This document shows, in pieces, positions 8,867 to 17,084 of a stretch of 64,000 nucleotides of DNA. A model generated the notes under the pieces. The model worked only from the letters and a program-made list of their open reading frames with translations, had not been told where the DNA came from and did not search any database. The position numbers and the translations under genes are program-made. The DNA comes from Nocardioides antri (GTDB lineage: Bacteria; Actinomycetota; Actinomycetes; Propionibacteriales; Nocardioidaceae): assembly GCF_008373765.1 (NCBI RefSeq), contig NZ_VUJW01000003.1, positions 1-64,000 of the forward strand. Reading direction: 5' to 3'. Within the stretch, counting starts at the first letter, position 1. Every line of letters starts with the position of its first letter.

Positions 8867-9124
8867 CTACACCGCCTTCTTCTTCAGCTTGCGACGCTCC
8901 CGCTCGGAGAGGCCGCCCCAGATGCCGAACCGCTCGTCCTGCATGAGCGCAGCCTCCAGACACTCCACGCGGACCTCGCAGGTCTGGCAGACCTTCTTGG
9001 CCTCGCGCGTCGAACCGCCCTTCTCCGGAAAGAAGGCCTCGGGATCGGTCTGCGCGCACAGCGCGCGTTCCTGCCACCCCAGGTCCTCGGTGTCCACATC
9101 CTCTACCAGGAATAGTTCTCTCAC
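8867..9124 (-). CDS. whiB2: WhiB-family iron-sulfur regulator, WhiB2/WhmD type
   Basis: An 85-aa protein with the four cluster-binding cysteines of the Wbl family (one in ERALCAQ, then VCQTCEVRVEC), the FGIWGG turn and a basic C-terminal tail (ERERRKLKKK). Wbl proteins bind a [4Fe-4S] cluster and work with the principal sigma factor. The subgroup, and the position next to fbiA, fit WhiB2, which in mycobacteria is needed for septation. GTG start at 9124, preceded by a purine-rich site (GAAAGGGGCGG) and, further up, a TAGTGT -10 box (9166-9161). It is divergent from fbiA. Confidence 0.93.
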   Translation of the reverse strand: MRELFLVEDVDTEDLGWQERALCAQTDPEAFFPEKGGSTREAKKVCQTCEVRVECLEAALMQDERFGIWGGLSERERRKLKKKAV

Positions 9125-9290
9125 CGTTCCGCCCCTTTCGACCCCCGTGTGCCGTGAACGACACTAGTGGAATTACATGCATGTCATACCCACGGAGTCA
9201 AGCCCGAATCTGCTATACGCAGTCCGTTATCACCACCCCTTCCGGCCCCCGCGGCCGGGCGTGGCTGCCGGTGCGGGCAGAGTTGCCCTC
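9125..9290. promoter_or_regulatory. Divergent promoter region whiB2 / fbiA
   Basis: These 166 bases separate two divergent genes. For whiB2 there is a minus-strand -10 box TAGTGT (9166-9161) giving a leader of about 35 nt. For fbiA a TATACG-like -10 lies on the plus strand at about 9214-9219, giving a leader of about 65 nt. The stretch between is unusually AT-rich for this genome and contains the palindrome ATGCAT. No gene is seen here. Confidence 0.45.
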
Positions 9291-10304
9291 ATGAAGAAGC
9301 TGACGGTGCTCTCCGGAGGCATGGGCGGCGCCCGGTTCCTCCAGGGCCTGCTGCACGGGATCACGGCCGGGACGCTGCCCGGCGTGGACGGCGACGCCGA
9401 GGTCACGGTCGTGGCCAACACCGCAGACGACTGGTGGGTCCACGGCCTCAAGGTCTGCCCCGACCTCGACACCGTCATGTACACCCTCGGCGACGGCATC
9501 GACCCCGACCGCGGGTGGGGCCGCCGCGACGAGACGTGGAGCGCGAAGGAGGAGCTGGCGGCGTACGGCGTCGAGCCCACGTGGTTCGGGCTCGGGGACC
9601 GCGACATCGCGACCCACCTCGTGCGGACCCAGCTGATCGACGCGGGCTACCCGCTGTCGAAGGTGACCGAGGCGCTGTGCCGCCGCTGGCTGACGCCGAC
9701 GTGGGGCGACCGGGTGCGGCTGCTGCCCATGACCGACGACCGCGTCGAGTCCCACGTCGCGGTCGCCGACGCGGACTCGCCGAGCGGGCGCCGGGTCGTG
9801 CACTTCCAGGAGTACTGGGTGCGGATGCGGGCCGAGGTGCCGGCCGAGACCGTGGTCGTCGTCGGCATCGACGACTCCTCACCGGCGCCGGGCGTGCTCG
9901 ACGCGATCACAGGCGCCGACATCGTGCTGTTCCCGCCGTCGAACCCCGTCGTGTCCGTCGGCACCATCCTCGGCGTGCCGGGCATCCGCGACGCGCTGCG
10001 GACGACGACCGCGCCCGTCGTCGGCCTCTCCCCCATCGTCGGGGGCAGCCACGTGCGCGGCATGGCCGAGCAGCTCCTGGCGTCGATCGGCGTCGAGGTG
10101 AGCGCCGTCGGCGTCGGTCGCCACTACGGGGCGCGGAGCGCCGGCGGGGTGCTCGACGGGTGGCTGGTCGACGAGCGGGACGCAGCCGACGTCACCGGCC
10201 TCGAGGAGGCGGGGATCCGCTGCTCCGCCGTCCCGCTGATGATGACCGACCATGCCGCCACGGCGGCGATGGCGGCCGCCGCCATCGAGCTGGCCGCGAG
10301 CTAG
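9291..10304 (+). CDS. fbiA: FbiA/CofD, 2-phospho-L-lactate (phosphoenolpyruvate) transferase of F420 synthesis
   Basis: A 337-aa protein beginning MKKLTVLSGGMGGARFLQG, the nucleotide-binding start of CofD/FbiA, with ANTADDWWVHGLKVCPDLDT and NPVVSVGTILGVPG as further family motifs. It joins the activated three-carbon acid (phosphoenolpyruvate in actinobacteria) to Fo, making dehydro-F420-0. ATG 9291 is chosen over longer upstream starts because the family begins at this Met. The next gene, fbiB, starts 8 bases after its stop codon, so the two form an operon as in mycobacteria. Confidence 0.94.
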   Translation: MKKLTVLSGGMGGARFLQGLLHGITAGTLPGVDGDAEVTVVANTADDWWVHGLKVCPDLDTVMYTLGDGIDPDRGWGRRDETWSAKEELAAYGVEPTWFGLGDRDIATHLVRTQLIDAGYPLSKVTEALCRRWLTPTWGDRVRLLPMTDDRVESHVAVADADSPSGRRVVHFQEYWVRMRAEVPAETVVVVGIDDSSPAPGVLDAITGADIVLFPPSNPVVSVGTILGVPGIRDALRTTTAPVVGLSPIVGGSHVRGMAEQLLASIGVEVSAVGVGRHYGARSAGGVLDGWLVDERDAADVTGLEEAGIRCSAVPLMMTDHAATAAMAAAAIELAAS

Positions 10305-10312
10305 GACTGCGC

Positions 10313-11260
10313 ATGCCGACGCTGACCGTCACCGCGCCCGACGGGATGCCGGAGGTGCGCGAGGGCGACGACCTCGCCGAGCTCCTGGTCCCGCTCGTCG
10401 AGCTCGCCGACGGCGACATCGTCGTCGTGACGAGCAAGGTGGTGAGCAAGGCCGAGGGCCGGGTGGTCGACGGTGACCGCGAGGACTGGATCACGGCCGA
10501 GACCGTGCGCCTCGTCGCGCGCCGCGGCCCCACTCGGATCGTGCGCAACCGGCTCGGGCTGACGATGGCCGCCGCCGGGGTCGACGCCTCGAACGTGGCG
10601 CGGGGAGCCGTCGTACTCCTGCCGGAGGACCCGGACGCCTCGGCCGCACGGCTGAGGGAGGCGATCGCGGACCGCACGGGCCGCAACGTCGGCGTCATCG
10701 TCACCGACACCGCCGGGCGGGCGTGGCGCGAGGGCCAGACGGACATCGCGGTCGGGGCAGCGGGCGTCACGGTCCTGGAGTCGTTCGTCGGCCGGGTCGA
10801 CGAGCACGGCAACGAGCTGGCGGTCACCGCGCCGGCCGTCGCCGACGAGGTCGCCGCGGTCGCCGAGCTGGCGCAGGGCAAGCTCGGAGGACGCCCGCTC
10901 GCCGTGGTCCGCGGACGCGCGGACCTGGTGCTGCCGCCCGGCGACCACGGGACCGGCGCGCGAGCGCTGATCCGCGAGGAGGGCGCCGACCTGTTCGGGT
11001 ACGGCGCCCGGGAGGCCGTCGTCCGCGCCGTCGGCGGCGTCCCCGCCGACGTGCTGCCGTTCGGGGCGCCGGCCTCGGCGGCGGAGGTGACCGAGGCCCT
11101 TCGCCGGGTCGGCATCGACCCCGTGCTCGTCGACGACGGCGAGGTGACCTGCGGGGACCACCGGGCCGAAGCGGTCCGCATCCTCGCGATGGCCCACGGC
11201 TGGGAGGTCGGGATCGGCGAACCCGGCACCGATCTCCGGTTGCGCCCCCGCACTCCGTAG
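10313..11260 (+). CDS. fbiB: Coenzyme F420-0:L-glutamate ligase (CofE-type FbiB without FMN domain)
   Basis: A 315-aa protein. Residues 1 to about 245 are a CofE domain (DIVVVTSKVVSKAEGR, then VIVTDTAGRAWREGQTDIAVG, then LVLPPGDHGTGARALI). It adds glutamates to F420-0. In mycobacterial FbiB (about 448 aa) a C-terminal FMN nitroreductase-like domain reduces dehydro-F420-0. Here only about 70 further residues follow (EEGADLFGYGAREAVVRA to the end), with no nitroreductase domain, so that reduction must be done by another protein. ATG 10313 lies 8 bases after the fbiA stop. The last codons overlap a possible promoter (TAGACT, about 11257) for the next gene. Confidence 0.9.
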   Translation: MPTLTVTAPDGMPEVREGDDLAELLVPLVELADGDIVVVTSKVVSKAEGRVVDGDREDWITAETVRLVARRGPTRIVRNRLGLTMAAAGVDASNVARGAVVLLPEDPDASAARLREAIADRTGRNVGVIVTDTAGRAWREGQTDIAVGAAGVTVLESFVGRVDEHGNELAVTAPAVADEVAAVAELAQGKLGGRPLAVVRGRADLVLPPGDHGTGARALIREEGADLFGYGAREAVVRAVGGVPADVLPFGAPASAAEVTEALRRVGIDPVLVDDGEVTCGDHRAEAVRILAMAHGWEVGIGEPGTDLRLRPRTP

Positions 11261-11302
11261 ACTCACCGCGACCCGCCCCACAACCACCGAGGTAAGCCGC
11301 AC

Positions 11303-12058
11303 GTGGCCAAGACCACCAAGTCCGAGAAGTCGGATCGTCAGAAGGTCATCGACGACATCCGGCGCAAGCAGCGCAGCGCCGAGAAGCGCCAGGGCTTCCT
11401 CATCGTCGGCGTGTGCATCTTCGCCGCCCTGGTGATCGTCGGCCTCGCCGCGTTCAACCCGGTCCGCACGTGGTGGGAGCAGCGGAAGTACGACAACGAG
11501 GCCCTTGCCGATATCGGCGGTCCGGCCTCCGTGTGCCAGGACGTCGAGGAGAAGCCGGCGACCGGCTCCGCCCAGCACGTCCAGCCGGCCCAGGTCGAGT
11601 ACACCGATGCGCCGCCGGCCTTCGGCGACCACTGGCTCGACGAGAACTCCCCGGCGCCGATCACCGAGCGGTTCTACACCGCGGACGAGCGCCCGGAGCT
11701 CGAGACCCTGGTCCACAACCTCGAGCACGGCTTCACGATCCTCTGGTACGACGAGACCGCTGCCGACGACGCGACCATGCTCGGCGAGATCAAGGCGATC
11801 GCCGACCGCCTCAACGACAGCGACACCAACAACCGTCTGTCCTTCATCGCCGCTCCGTGGACCGAGGAGGACGGCGAGGAGTTCCCCGACGGGCAGCACA
11901 TCGCCTTCACCCACTGGCGGGTCGCCGAGGACGACAAGCAGTTCGGCGTGTGGCAGTACTGCTCGGAGCCGAGCGGCGAGGCGCTCGAGCAGTTCATGAA
12001 GGACTACCCCTACACCGACGCGCCCGAGCCGATCGGCGGCTACGGCGGCGACCAGTAG
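11303..12058 (+). CDS. DUF3105 family membrane-anchored protein
   Basis: A 251-aa protein: a Lys/Arg-rich cytoplasmic start (about 1-30), one membrane helix (about 31-50, GFLIVGVCIFAALVIVGLA) and an extracytoplasmic DUF3105 domain with HWLDEN and the signature VHNLEHGFTILWY. Conserved His and Cys residues hint at metal binding; function unknown. GTG start with GAGGT 9 nt upstream. It converges tail to tail with manC, with only 13 bases between stops. Confidence 0.85.
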   Translation: MAKTTKSEKSDRQKVIDDIRRKQRSAEKRQGFLIVGVCIFAALVIVGLAAFNPVRTWWEQRKYDNEALADIGGPASVCQDVEEKPATGSAQHVQPAQVEYTDAPPAFGDHWLDENSPAPITERFYTADERPELETLVHNLEHGFTILWYDETAADDATMLGEIKAIADRLNDSDTNNRLSFIAAPWTEEDGEEFPDGQHIAFTHWRVAEDDKQFGVWQYCSEPSGEALEQFMKDYPYTDAPEPIGGYGGDQ

Positions 12059-12071
12059 GCCCCGACCTGGA

Positions 12072-13166
12072 TCAGGTCAGCTCCGTGCGGCCCTGGTCCT
12101 TGAGCTCGGCCACCACGGCCTTGACGTCCTGCGCCCGCTCCCGGGACGCGACGAGCAGTCCGTCCGGGGTGTCGACGACCACGACGTCGTCGAGCCCGAT
12201 CACCGCGATGACGCGGCCTGACCCGGGCACCACCAGACCCGTCGACTGCTGTGCGAGCACCAGGCCGGAGTCGCCGAGGACGGTGCACTTTCCCTCGTCG
12301 CCCAGGAGTGCGGCGAGGGAGTCGAAGTCGCCGACGTCGTCCCAGCCGAAGCTGCCGGGGACGGTCGCGACCCGGCCGGCCGCAGCCGCGGGCTCGGCGA
12401 CCGCGTGGTCGATCGCGACCTTCGGGAGCCGGGGCCAGAGCTCGTCGAGCCGCTCCGGGTGGGCGGCGATCTCGCGGAGCCCGGCGGCGAAGTCGGGGCT
12501 CTGCGCCGCGAGCAGGTCGAGCAGGACACCGGGGCGTACGACGAACATCCCCGCGTTCCACCGGTAGCGGCCGGTCGCGAGGTACTCCTCGGCGACGCTC
12601 ACCGACGGCTTCTCGACGAACGCGTCGACGACCATCGCCTGCTCGTGCCCGGGAAGAGCCTCGCCCTGGCGGATGTAGCCGAACGCCGCGCTCGGGAACG
12701 TCGGCTCGATGCCGATCGTGACCAACCAGTCGTCACGGGCCGCCGCGACCGCCTCGACCACCGTGCGGTGGAACGAGGCGGGGTCGGTGATCACGTGGTC
12801 GGCAGCGAAGGAGCCCATCACCAGGTCCTCGCCCCACTCTGCCGCACGCCGCTCGAGGTGGGCGGCGGCCAGGCCGATCGCCGCCATCGAGTCCCGCGGC
12901 GAGGGCTCGGCGAGGACGCCCCCGGGCGCGAGCGCCGGCAGCTGGGCGCGGACCGCCTCCTCGTGCGGCCGGCCGGTCACCACGAGGAACCGGTCCCCCA
13001 CCAGCGGCGCGAGCCGGTCGTGGGTCTGCTCGAGCAGGGTGCGTCCCTGACCGGTCAGGTCGTGGAGGAACTTCGGCGACGAGGACCGGGACAGCGGCCA
13101 GAGCCGGGTTCCGGCGCCTCCGGCCGGGACGACCGCCCAGAACCCTTCGATCACGCCGTCCGCCAC
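12072..13166 (-). CDS. manC: Mannose-1-phosphate guanylyltransferase
   Basis: A 364-aa nucleotidyltransferase with the start motif VVPAGGAGTRLWPLSR and the F-V-E-K-P motif (VDAFVEKPSVSVAEEYL) of GDP-mannose pyrophosphorylases; the C-terminal isomerase domain of longer ManC forms is absent. It makes GDP-mannose from mannose-1-P and GTP, completing the route that ManB begins. GTG 13166 places the nucleotide loop near residue 12; a longer open frame runs to 13307 but has an atypical sequence. TACCCT (13211-13206) is the likely -10 box. Divergent from the TIGR03089 gene. Confidence 0.9.
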   Translation of the reverse strand: MADGVIEGFWAVVPAGGAGTRLWPLSRSSSPKFLHDLTGQGRTLLEQTHDRLAPLVGDRFLVVTGRPHEEAVRAQLPALAPGGVLAEPSPRDSMAAIGLAAAHLERRAAEWGEDLVMGSFAADHVITDPASFHRTVVEAVAAARDDWLVTIGIEPTFPSAAFGYIRQGEALPGHEQAMVVDAFVEKPSVSVAEEYLATGRYRWNAGMFVVRPGVLLDLLAAQSPDFAAGLREIAAHPERLDELWPRLPKVAIDHAVAEPAAAAGRVATVPGSFGWDDVGDFDSLAALLGDEGKCTVLGDSGLVLAQQSTGLVVPGSGRVIAVIGLDDVVVVDTPDGLLVASRERAQDVKAVVAELKDQGRTELT

Positions 13167-13266
13167 GTCCGACCCCGATTCCCTTGTTGCCGCTCGGCCC
13201 CGGTCAGGGTAGTCCGTCACCTCCCCGGCCCCGGAGACCCGGTCACGTCCTCCTATCCTCGGCACC

Positions 13267-13989
13267 GTGACCACGTTCGCCACGGTGCTCGCCGACCGCC
13301 TCCGCAACGAGCCCGGGCGGCCGCTGGTGACGTTCTACGACGACGCGACGGGCGAGCGGGTCGAGCTCTCGGTCACCACCTACGCCAACTGGGTGGCGAA
13401 GGCGAGCTCCCTGCTCGTCGACGAGCTCGGGCTGGAGCGCGGCGACACCCTGCTCGTCGACCTCCCCCCGCACTGGCTGACGCCGATCTTCCTCGGCGCG
13501 GCGTGGAGCGCCGGCCTGGTGGTGACCGACGACGAGGACGCGAGCGCCGTCGTGTGCGGCCCCGACCGCGTCGACCGATGGGCGGGCGAGGCGGCCGCGC
13601 GCGTCGTGCTCGCCTGCTCGCTGCGGCCGCTCGGCGTCCGGTTCCCCGAGCCGGTGCCGCCGGGCGTGCACGACGTCGGCGTCGAGATCTGGTCGCAGCC
13701 CGACGCGTTCATCCCCTGGGACCCGCCGTCGGACGGCGACGACGCGGTCGACCTGGCCGGGCAGCGCCGTACCCAGCAGGAGCTGTGGGAAACGGCCACC
13801 GCCGGGACCCTCGTCCCGGACGGCGGCCGCCTCCTCGTCGCCGCGGACCCGGCTTCCCCACCGGTTCTCGCGGCCTACACGGAGCCGCTCGTGAAGGGCG
13901 GCTCCCTCGTCCTGGTCACCCGGGCCGACCAGCAGCGGCTCGAGGCGATCCATCTCGCCGAGCACACGACTGCCCGCTTCCCCGCCTGA
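13267..13989 (+). CDS. TIGR03089 family protein
   Basis: A 240-aa protein beginning TTFATVLADRLRNEPGRPLV with TYANWVAKASSLLVDELGL, the start of the TIGR03089 family, which resembles the N-terminal part of AMP-binding acyl-CoA synthetases but is much shorter and lacks the adenylation core. Function unknown; it occurs next to manC and cell-wall genes in high-GC actinobacteria. GTG start with TATCCT (13254-13259) 7 nt upstream, so leaderless. It converges with the amidase gene, 24 bases between stops. Confidence 0.88.
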   Translation: MTTFATVLADRLRNEPGRPLVTFYDDATGERVELSVTTYANWVAKASSLLVDELGLERGDTLLVDLPPHWLTPIFLGAAWSAGLVVTDDEDASAVVCGPDRVDRWAGEAAARVVLACSLRPLGVRFPEPVPPGVHDVGVEIWSQPDAFIPWDPPSDGDDAVDLAGQRRTQQELWETATAGTLVPDGGRLLVAADPASPPVLAAYTEPLVKGGSLVLVTRADQQRLEAIHLAEHTTARFPA

Positions 13990-14013
13990 GCGCCAGGCAC
14001 CTCACCGAGGTCG

Positions 14014-16128
14014 TCAGCCGATCATGTCGAACCCCGTGGTGTCGCCCGAGATCGCCACCGGAGCCTTGAACCCGTCCCGGCTGCCGGGGATCACCCACAG
14101 CTCGCCGGTGGCGGCGGTGCGAGCGATCAGGTCGCTGTGGCCGCCGAGGTCGACGTCGGCGGTGCCGAGCATCCAGTCGTAGCCCCGGACCGGGAGCGCC
14201 AGGCTCTTCTTCTTGGTGAACCCGCCCGGGCCGTTGCCGTAGTAGAGGATGAGCTCGGACCGGGTGCGGATCAGGCTGTCCGGCGCGCCGTCGGCGTCCC
14301 AGCGCCCGATCGGGATCTGCTTGCGGCCCTGGATCGACGAGTACGCCGCGAACGCCTTCTTCAGACCCGTCCGGCCGTTGCCCGGGTAGATCATCATCGA
14401 CCCGCCGTCGGGCTGCCCCATCAGGTCCGGGCGTCCGTCGCCGGTGAAGTCGCCGACCGCCGCGAGCTTGGTGACCCGGCCGAAGCCGGTGGCGAGCCGG
14501 GTCGGCGCCGCGAAGCGACCCTTGCCGATCCCCCGGAGGAGCCACAGCACACCGGCGTCCTTCGTGACCAGGTCGCCGTACCCGTCGAGGTCCCAGTCGC
14601 CCGCCTTCAGGATCAGCTCGGCGCCCGGCAGCGCGAGGCCGGTCGACACCTTCGCCCCGAGCCGGTAGCCCGTGTCGGTCGGGACGATCGGCCGGATGAA
14701 CACCTTGCCGTCGACCGCGCGGCGCAGCACCACGTCGGGCCGCTGGGTGCCCACGAGGCTGGACTCGAGCTCGCGGCCGGCCCAGCCCTGCTGGGTCTCG
14801 CTCGCCAGCGTCCGGATCCGGTCGATCCGGCGGTAGAGGTTGATGCCCGGACAGGCCGTCGAACCCGCGTCGCGGTGCCCGTTGATCGCCTTGAAGTAGC
14901 GCGACGTGACGTACTGACGGCCGTCCCCGGCGCTCACCCCGTGGAGCCCGAGCTTCCACGCGAAGAGCCGGCCGTACGCCCGGAGCATCGCGCGGGACGG
15001 CCGCGCCGTCTCGAAGTTGCCGATCGCCGACATCGCGAACGCGTTGTCGTTGTAGCCGAGCGTGTGCGCGCCGACGACCGCACGGTCGATGCCACCGAAG
15101 CGGCCCTCCCAGATCCGGCCGAACCGGTCGACCAGGAAGTTGTAGCCGATGTCGCTCCAGCCGTTCCCGTTGACGTGGTAGGCGTAGATGCTGCGGATCA
15201 TCCCCGGCACCTGGTCGCGCGAGTAGTCGTTGGAGCTGACCGTGTGGTGCACGAAGCCCGCGTGGACCTCGTAGTAGTGGAGCGACGGCGCGTCGCGCAT
15301 CCGCTCGTCGGCGCCCCACTGGGCACGCGAGAAGATCTTCGGCTTCGGCGCGGCCACTGCGGCCCGGAGCGAGAGGTCGCCCTCGCTCGACTCCGTGGCA
15401 TCCGCTGCCTCGTCACCCTCGGCGGTGTCGATCTCGGGCAGCTCCCGCGCCGTCGACGTCGCCTCGCCCGGGTCGACGACGGCGAGCTTCATGTCGGCCG
15501 GGGCCGCGGCGTCGGTCGCGACCCGGACCTGCACCTGGTCGACCTCGCCGACGAACAGCGGCTCGGTGCCCGGCCGGGCGTTGCGCGCCTCGACGCTGTC
15601 GGGGTCCGGGCCGTGGTCGTCGTGGTAGGGCACTTCCGCCCAGCCCGACCAGGCGCCGTCGTCGAAGGTCCGCACGTCGACGGCCAGCGCGTCGTCGGCC
15701 ACCTCCACGCCGTGCTGCCAGGTCACGCCGACCGCGCCGTAGCCGACCACGGGCACGGCATCGCTGGTCAGCTGCTGACCGCCGGTCGTCGTACGACGGC
15801 TGGACGCGCGCAACGCACCGGGCGCCAGCCTCGCGCCTGCCGGGGCGGTCAGGCTGTACTCCGTGACCTTCGGGTCGACGGGCGCCGTCGGCACCTTCGC
15901 CGCTTGGAGGTACGCCGCACCGTGCTCGCCGCCCCCAGCTGGCGACGCCGGCCGGACGTCCATCGTGATCGTGCGCGCCGCCGGCGTCAGCGCAGCCAGC
16001 ACGAGGCCGAGCGCCAGCAGCTGCTGGCACCCGGAGACGAACCGGTTGCGGCGCGCCGTGCGCACGGCGAGCGTCGAGTCGACGGCGTCAGGGGCCTCGA
16101 CAGCGCTCGGGTCCGGGCTCGCAAGCAT
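14014..16128 (-). CDS. Secreted PGRP-type N-acetylmuramoyl-L-alanine amidase with FG-GAP-like repeats
   Basis: A 704-aa exported protein. After a basic N-terminus there is a hydrophobic segment (about 35-50, LLALGLVLAALTPAA). Residues about 285-445 form an Amidase_2/PGRP domain with zinc ligands: His in FVHHTVS, His in NGHRDAGSTACPG and its Cys, plus the Trp-rich IWEGRFGG. The last 230 residues hold FG-GAP/VCBS-like repeats (GDFTGDGRPDLMG, GDWDLDGYGDLVT) that may bind wall glycan. It should cut the MurNAc–L-Ala bond of peptidoglycan. It lies downstream of wzt with a 184-base leader holding repeated elements, so it has its own control region. Confidence 0.9.
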   Translation of the reverse strand: MLASPDPSAVEAPDAVDSTLAVRTARRNRFVSGCQQLLALGLVLAALTPAARTITMDVRPASPAGGGEHGAAYLQAAKVPTAPVDPKVTEYSLTAPAGARLAPGALRASSRRTTTGGQQLTSDAVPVVGYGAVGVTWQHGVEVADDALAVDVRTFDDGAWSGWAEVPYHDDHGPDPDSVEARNARPGTEPLFVGEVDQVQVRVATDAAAPADMKLAVVDPGEATSTARELPEIDTAEGDEAADATESSEGDLSLRAAVAAPKPKIFSRAQWGADERMRDAPSLHYYEVHAGFVHHTVSSNDYSRDQVPGMIRSIYAYHVNGNGWSDIGYNFLVDRFGRIWEGRFGGIDRAVVGAHTLGYNDNAFAMSAIGNFETARPSRAMLRAYGRLFAWKLGLHGVSAGDGRQYVTSRYFKAINGHRDAGSTACPGINLYRRIDRIRTLASETQQGWAGRELESSLVGTQRPDVVLRRAVDGKVFIRPIVPTDTGYRLGAKVSTGLALPGAELILKAGDWDLDGYGDLVTKDAGVLWLLRGIGKGRFAAPTRLATGFGRVTKLAAVGDFTGDGRPDLMGQPDGGSMMIYPGNGRTGLKKAFAAYSSIQGRKQIPIGRWDADGAPDSLIRTRSELILYYGNGPGGFTKKKSLALPVRGYDWMLGTADVDLGGHSDLIARTAATGELWVIPGSRDGFKAPVAISGDTTGFDMIG

Positions 16129-16274
16129 GGTGATTCTGCTCCAGTCGTGTGCGGGGAAGGAGTCACACGGGTAGCAACTTTCACACGGGTCACAGAACCT
16201 CGGAAGGGTTTCTGAGTAACTACAAACCTGTAATTACCAGCCGACACGCCGACTGTTCCGAGAATTGTCAAGTC
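16129..16274 (-). promoter_or_regulatory. Amidase upstream region with two sets of direct repeats
   Basis: Reading toward the amidase on the minus strand: TTGACA (about 16273-16268), then two copies of GTARTTAC (16237-16230 and 16223-16216; 14 bases apart, the first a perfect palindrome), then two exact copies of ACCCGTGTGA (16190-16181 and 16172-16163; 18 bases apart). Regular spacing suggests protein-binding sites or a structured leader. I do not recognise a known riboswitch. Confidence 0.45.
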
Positions 16275-16305
16275 GGGCCTGCCGCCGTAGGCGACAGCTC
16301 GGCCC
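16275..16305 (-). terminator. Stem-loop after wzt, terminator-like
   Basis: Just past the wzt stop the minus strand can fold GGGCC-ga-GCTGTCGCC / GGCGGCAG-GGCCC around a short loop (one G·U pair). There is no T run after it, which is common in high-GC actinobacteria. It would separate the glfT2-wzm-wzt transcript from the amidase. Confidence 0.5.
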
Positions 16306-16312
16306 AGAGAAC

Positions 16313-17083
16313 TCAGATGTCGTCGCCGGTCTCTTCGTCGGCGAACTCTTCCTCGTCGTCGCTGTCGTAGTGGAGGAAGTGGATCCCCTCGTCGACGCCA
16401 CCGTCGAAGGCGAGGCGGCCGTTCTCGAGCACGATCACGCGGTTGCACATCTTGCGGACCTGGCCGGCGGCGTGGCTGACGTAGAAGATCGTGCGCCCGC
16501 TGTCGCGGATCTCGCGCATCTTCGCCAGGCACTTGCGCTTGAAGGGCTTGTCGCCGACGGCGAGGGCCTCGTCGGCGAGGAAGATGTCGGAGTCGACGTG
16601 GACCGCGATCGCGAAGCCGAGCCGGGCGTTCTGGCCCGAGGAGTAGTGGCCGACCTGGGTGTCGAGCCGGTTGCCGAGGTCGGCGAACTCGACGATCTCG
16701 TCGAACTTCCGGGCGGTCTCGCGCTCGCTCATCCCGAGGATGGCGGCGTTGAGGTAGAGGTTCTCGCGGCCGGTGAGCTGGGGGTGGAAGCCCGCGCCGG
16801 TCGCGATCAGGCCGGCGATCCGGCCCCGGGTGAGGACCGAGCCGTCGTCGGGCTTCATCACGCCGCTGATCATCTTGAGCAGCGTGCTCTTGCCGGACCC
16901 GTTGAGACCCATGAGGCCGATGGCCTCGCCCTGCTCGACGGTGAACGACACGTCGTCGATGGCCCGGAAGAGGGTGCTGGTCTCCTGGCCGCGGACCTTC
17001 GCCATCGACATCTGCTTGATGGTGCGGTGGTAGCGCAGCTTGAACGTCTTCGTGACGTTCTCCAGGACGATCGAGGTGGTCAT
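16313..17083 (-). CDS. wzt: Polysaccharide ABC exporter, ATP-binding subunit (Wzt; Rv3781-like)
   Basis: A 256-aa ATPase with Walker A GLNGSGKST, signature YSSGQNARLGFAIA, and Walker B IFLADEALAVGD. There is no C-terminal carbohydrate-recognition domain, unlike some O-antigen Wzt proteins, so export probably does not depend on terminal capping. The tail is strongly acidic (DSDDEEEFADEETGDD). It begins 1 base after the wzm stop and forms the exporter with Wzm. Next to GlfT2 this matches the galactan exporter of mycobacteria, moving a lipid-linked galactofuranan across the membrane. Confidence 0.9.
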   Translation of the reverse strand: MTTSIVLENVTKTFKLRYHRTIKQMSMAKVRGQETSTLFRAIDDVSFTVEQGEAIGLMGLNGSGKSTLLKMISGVMKPDDGSVLTRGRIAGLIATGAGFHPQLTGRENLYLNAAILGMSERETARKFDEIVEFADLGNRLDTQVGHYSSGQNARLGFAIAVHVDSDIFLADEALAVGDKPFKRKCLAKMREIRDSGRTIFYVSHAAGQVRKMCNRVIVLENGRLAFDGGVDEGIHFLHYDSDDEEEFADEETGDDI

Positions 17084-17084
17084 G

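Noticed and set aside
9174-9190. ATGCAT palindrome as a specific operator between whiB2 and fbiA
   Set aside because: Six bases only and no second copy; could be chance in an AT-richer stretch.
16129-16312. c-di-AMP (ydaO) riboswitch upstream of the amidase, as found before some actinobacterial wall hydrolases
   Set aside because: I could not find the conserved ydaO core sequences; the visible pattern is direct repeats.
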